From Aristolochia californica (lineage: Eukaryota > Streptophyta > Magnoliopsida > Piperales > Aristolochiaceae): 64,000 nucleotides of DNA. A program made the position numbers and the translations under genes. How positions within the stretch are numbered: the first letter of the stretch is position 1; each line of letters begins with the position of its first letter. This document shows positions 63,915-64,000 of this stretch, one piece after another. The stretch lies in assembly GCA_029961685.1 (NCBI GenBank), contig JARWKL010000013.1, positions 26,008,922-26,072,921 on the forward strand. The letters run 5' to 3'. The notes under the pieces are model-generated. The model worked only from the letters and a program-made list of their open reading frames with translations, had not been told where the DNA came from and ran no database searches.

Positions 63915-64000
63915 TTGACAATTTTTTTGGAAGAAAAACGCATTTTATTAAAGCCGAAGAAGGACAAAAGGCCTAGGATGGGGGATCCCCTTTTTTACAT
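63915..64000 (-). mobile_element. Possible 3' end of a minus-strand LINE at the window edge
   Basis: A T-run followed by GGAAGAAAAACGCATTTTAT and AAAGCCGAAGAAGGACAAAAGG resembles the layout of the LINE 3' end at 47449 (T-run, then purine-rich tail). No target duplication can be checked because the window ends. Confidence 0.3.

Overview
This is plant nuclear DNA from a flowering plant with a retrotransposon-rich genome. The evidence is multi-exon genes with GT-AG introns, an intronless DYW-class PPR gene, LTR retrotransposons primed by initiator-tRNA-Met-type sites, L1-type LINEs carrying an RNase H domain, and a Tourist-like MITE. The sequence does not let me name the species. All coordinates and splice sites below were read by eye.

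Four cellular genes are present, all on the + strand and all apparently intact: (1) a shaggy/GSK3-type kinase of the AtSK3 subgroup, 13 exons, 16509-21078, about 466 residues; (2) an intronless PPR-DYW RNA-editing-type protein, 28313-30757, 814 residues; (3) a multi-pass membrane RING-H2 ubiquitin ligase, 5 exons, 40623-55425, about 385 residues, with TE-filled introns of about 5.0 and 7.7 kb; (4) a MINDY-type deubiquitinase, 11 exons, 59045-63774, about 652 residues. From memory, the order kinase, PPR, RING matches Arabidopsis At3g61160-At3g61170-At3g61180, so this may be a conserved gene block expanded here by transposons.

Layout: 1-15029 is a nest of LTR elements. A Tnt1-like copia element (C) holds a solo LTR and a second copia element (B). 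B is interrupted by a gypsy element (element 1) that has gag and protease but no pol. Element 1 is in turn interrupted by a chromodomain gypsy element (element 2) and, in its 5' LTR, by a further element (element 0). 15030-21400 is the kinase gene and its flanks. 21600-25300 is a degraded copia element. 25300-28300 shows no gene. 28313-30757 is the PPR gene, followed by another copia relic (31055-35848) and an orphan LTR with primer site (37903-38547). 39675-39866 is a MITE just upstream of the RING gene. RING intron 1 holds copia and LINE relics. RING intron 3 holds a copia element that was itself hit by two oppositely oriented LINEs, each with clear target-site duplications. 55426-59044 is intergenic with a second MITE fragment. 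The rest is the MINDY gene.

I did not find a new multi-gene system. The most informative items are the partial duplication of RING exon 3 (which keeps an open frame and a splice donor), the resolvable order of nested insertions, the loss of canonical protease active sites in most retroelements, and repeats inside LTRs and leaders.
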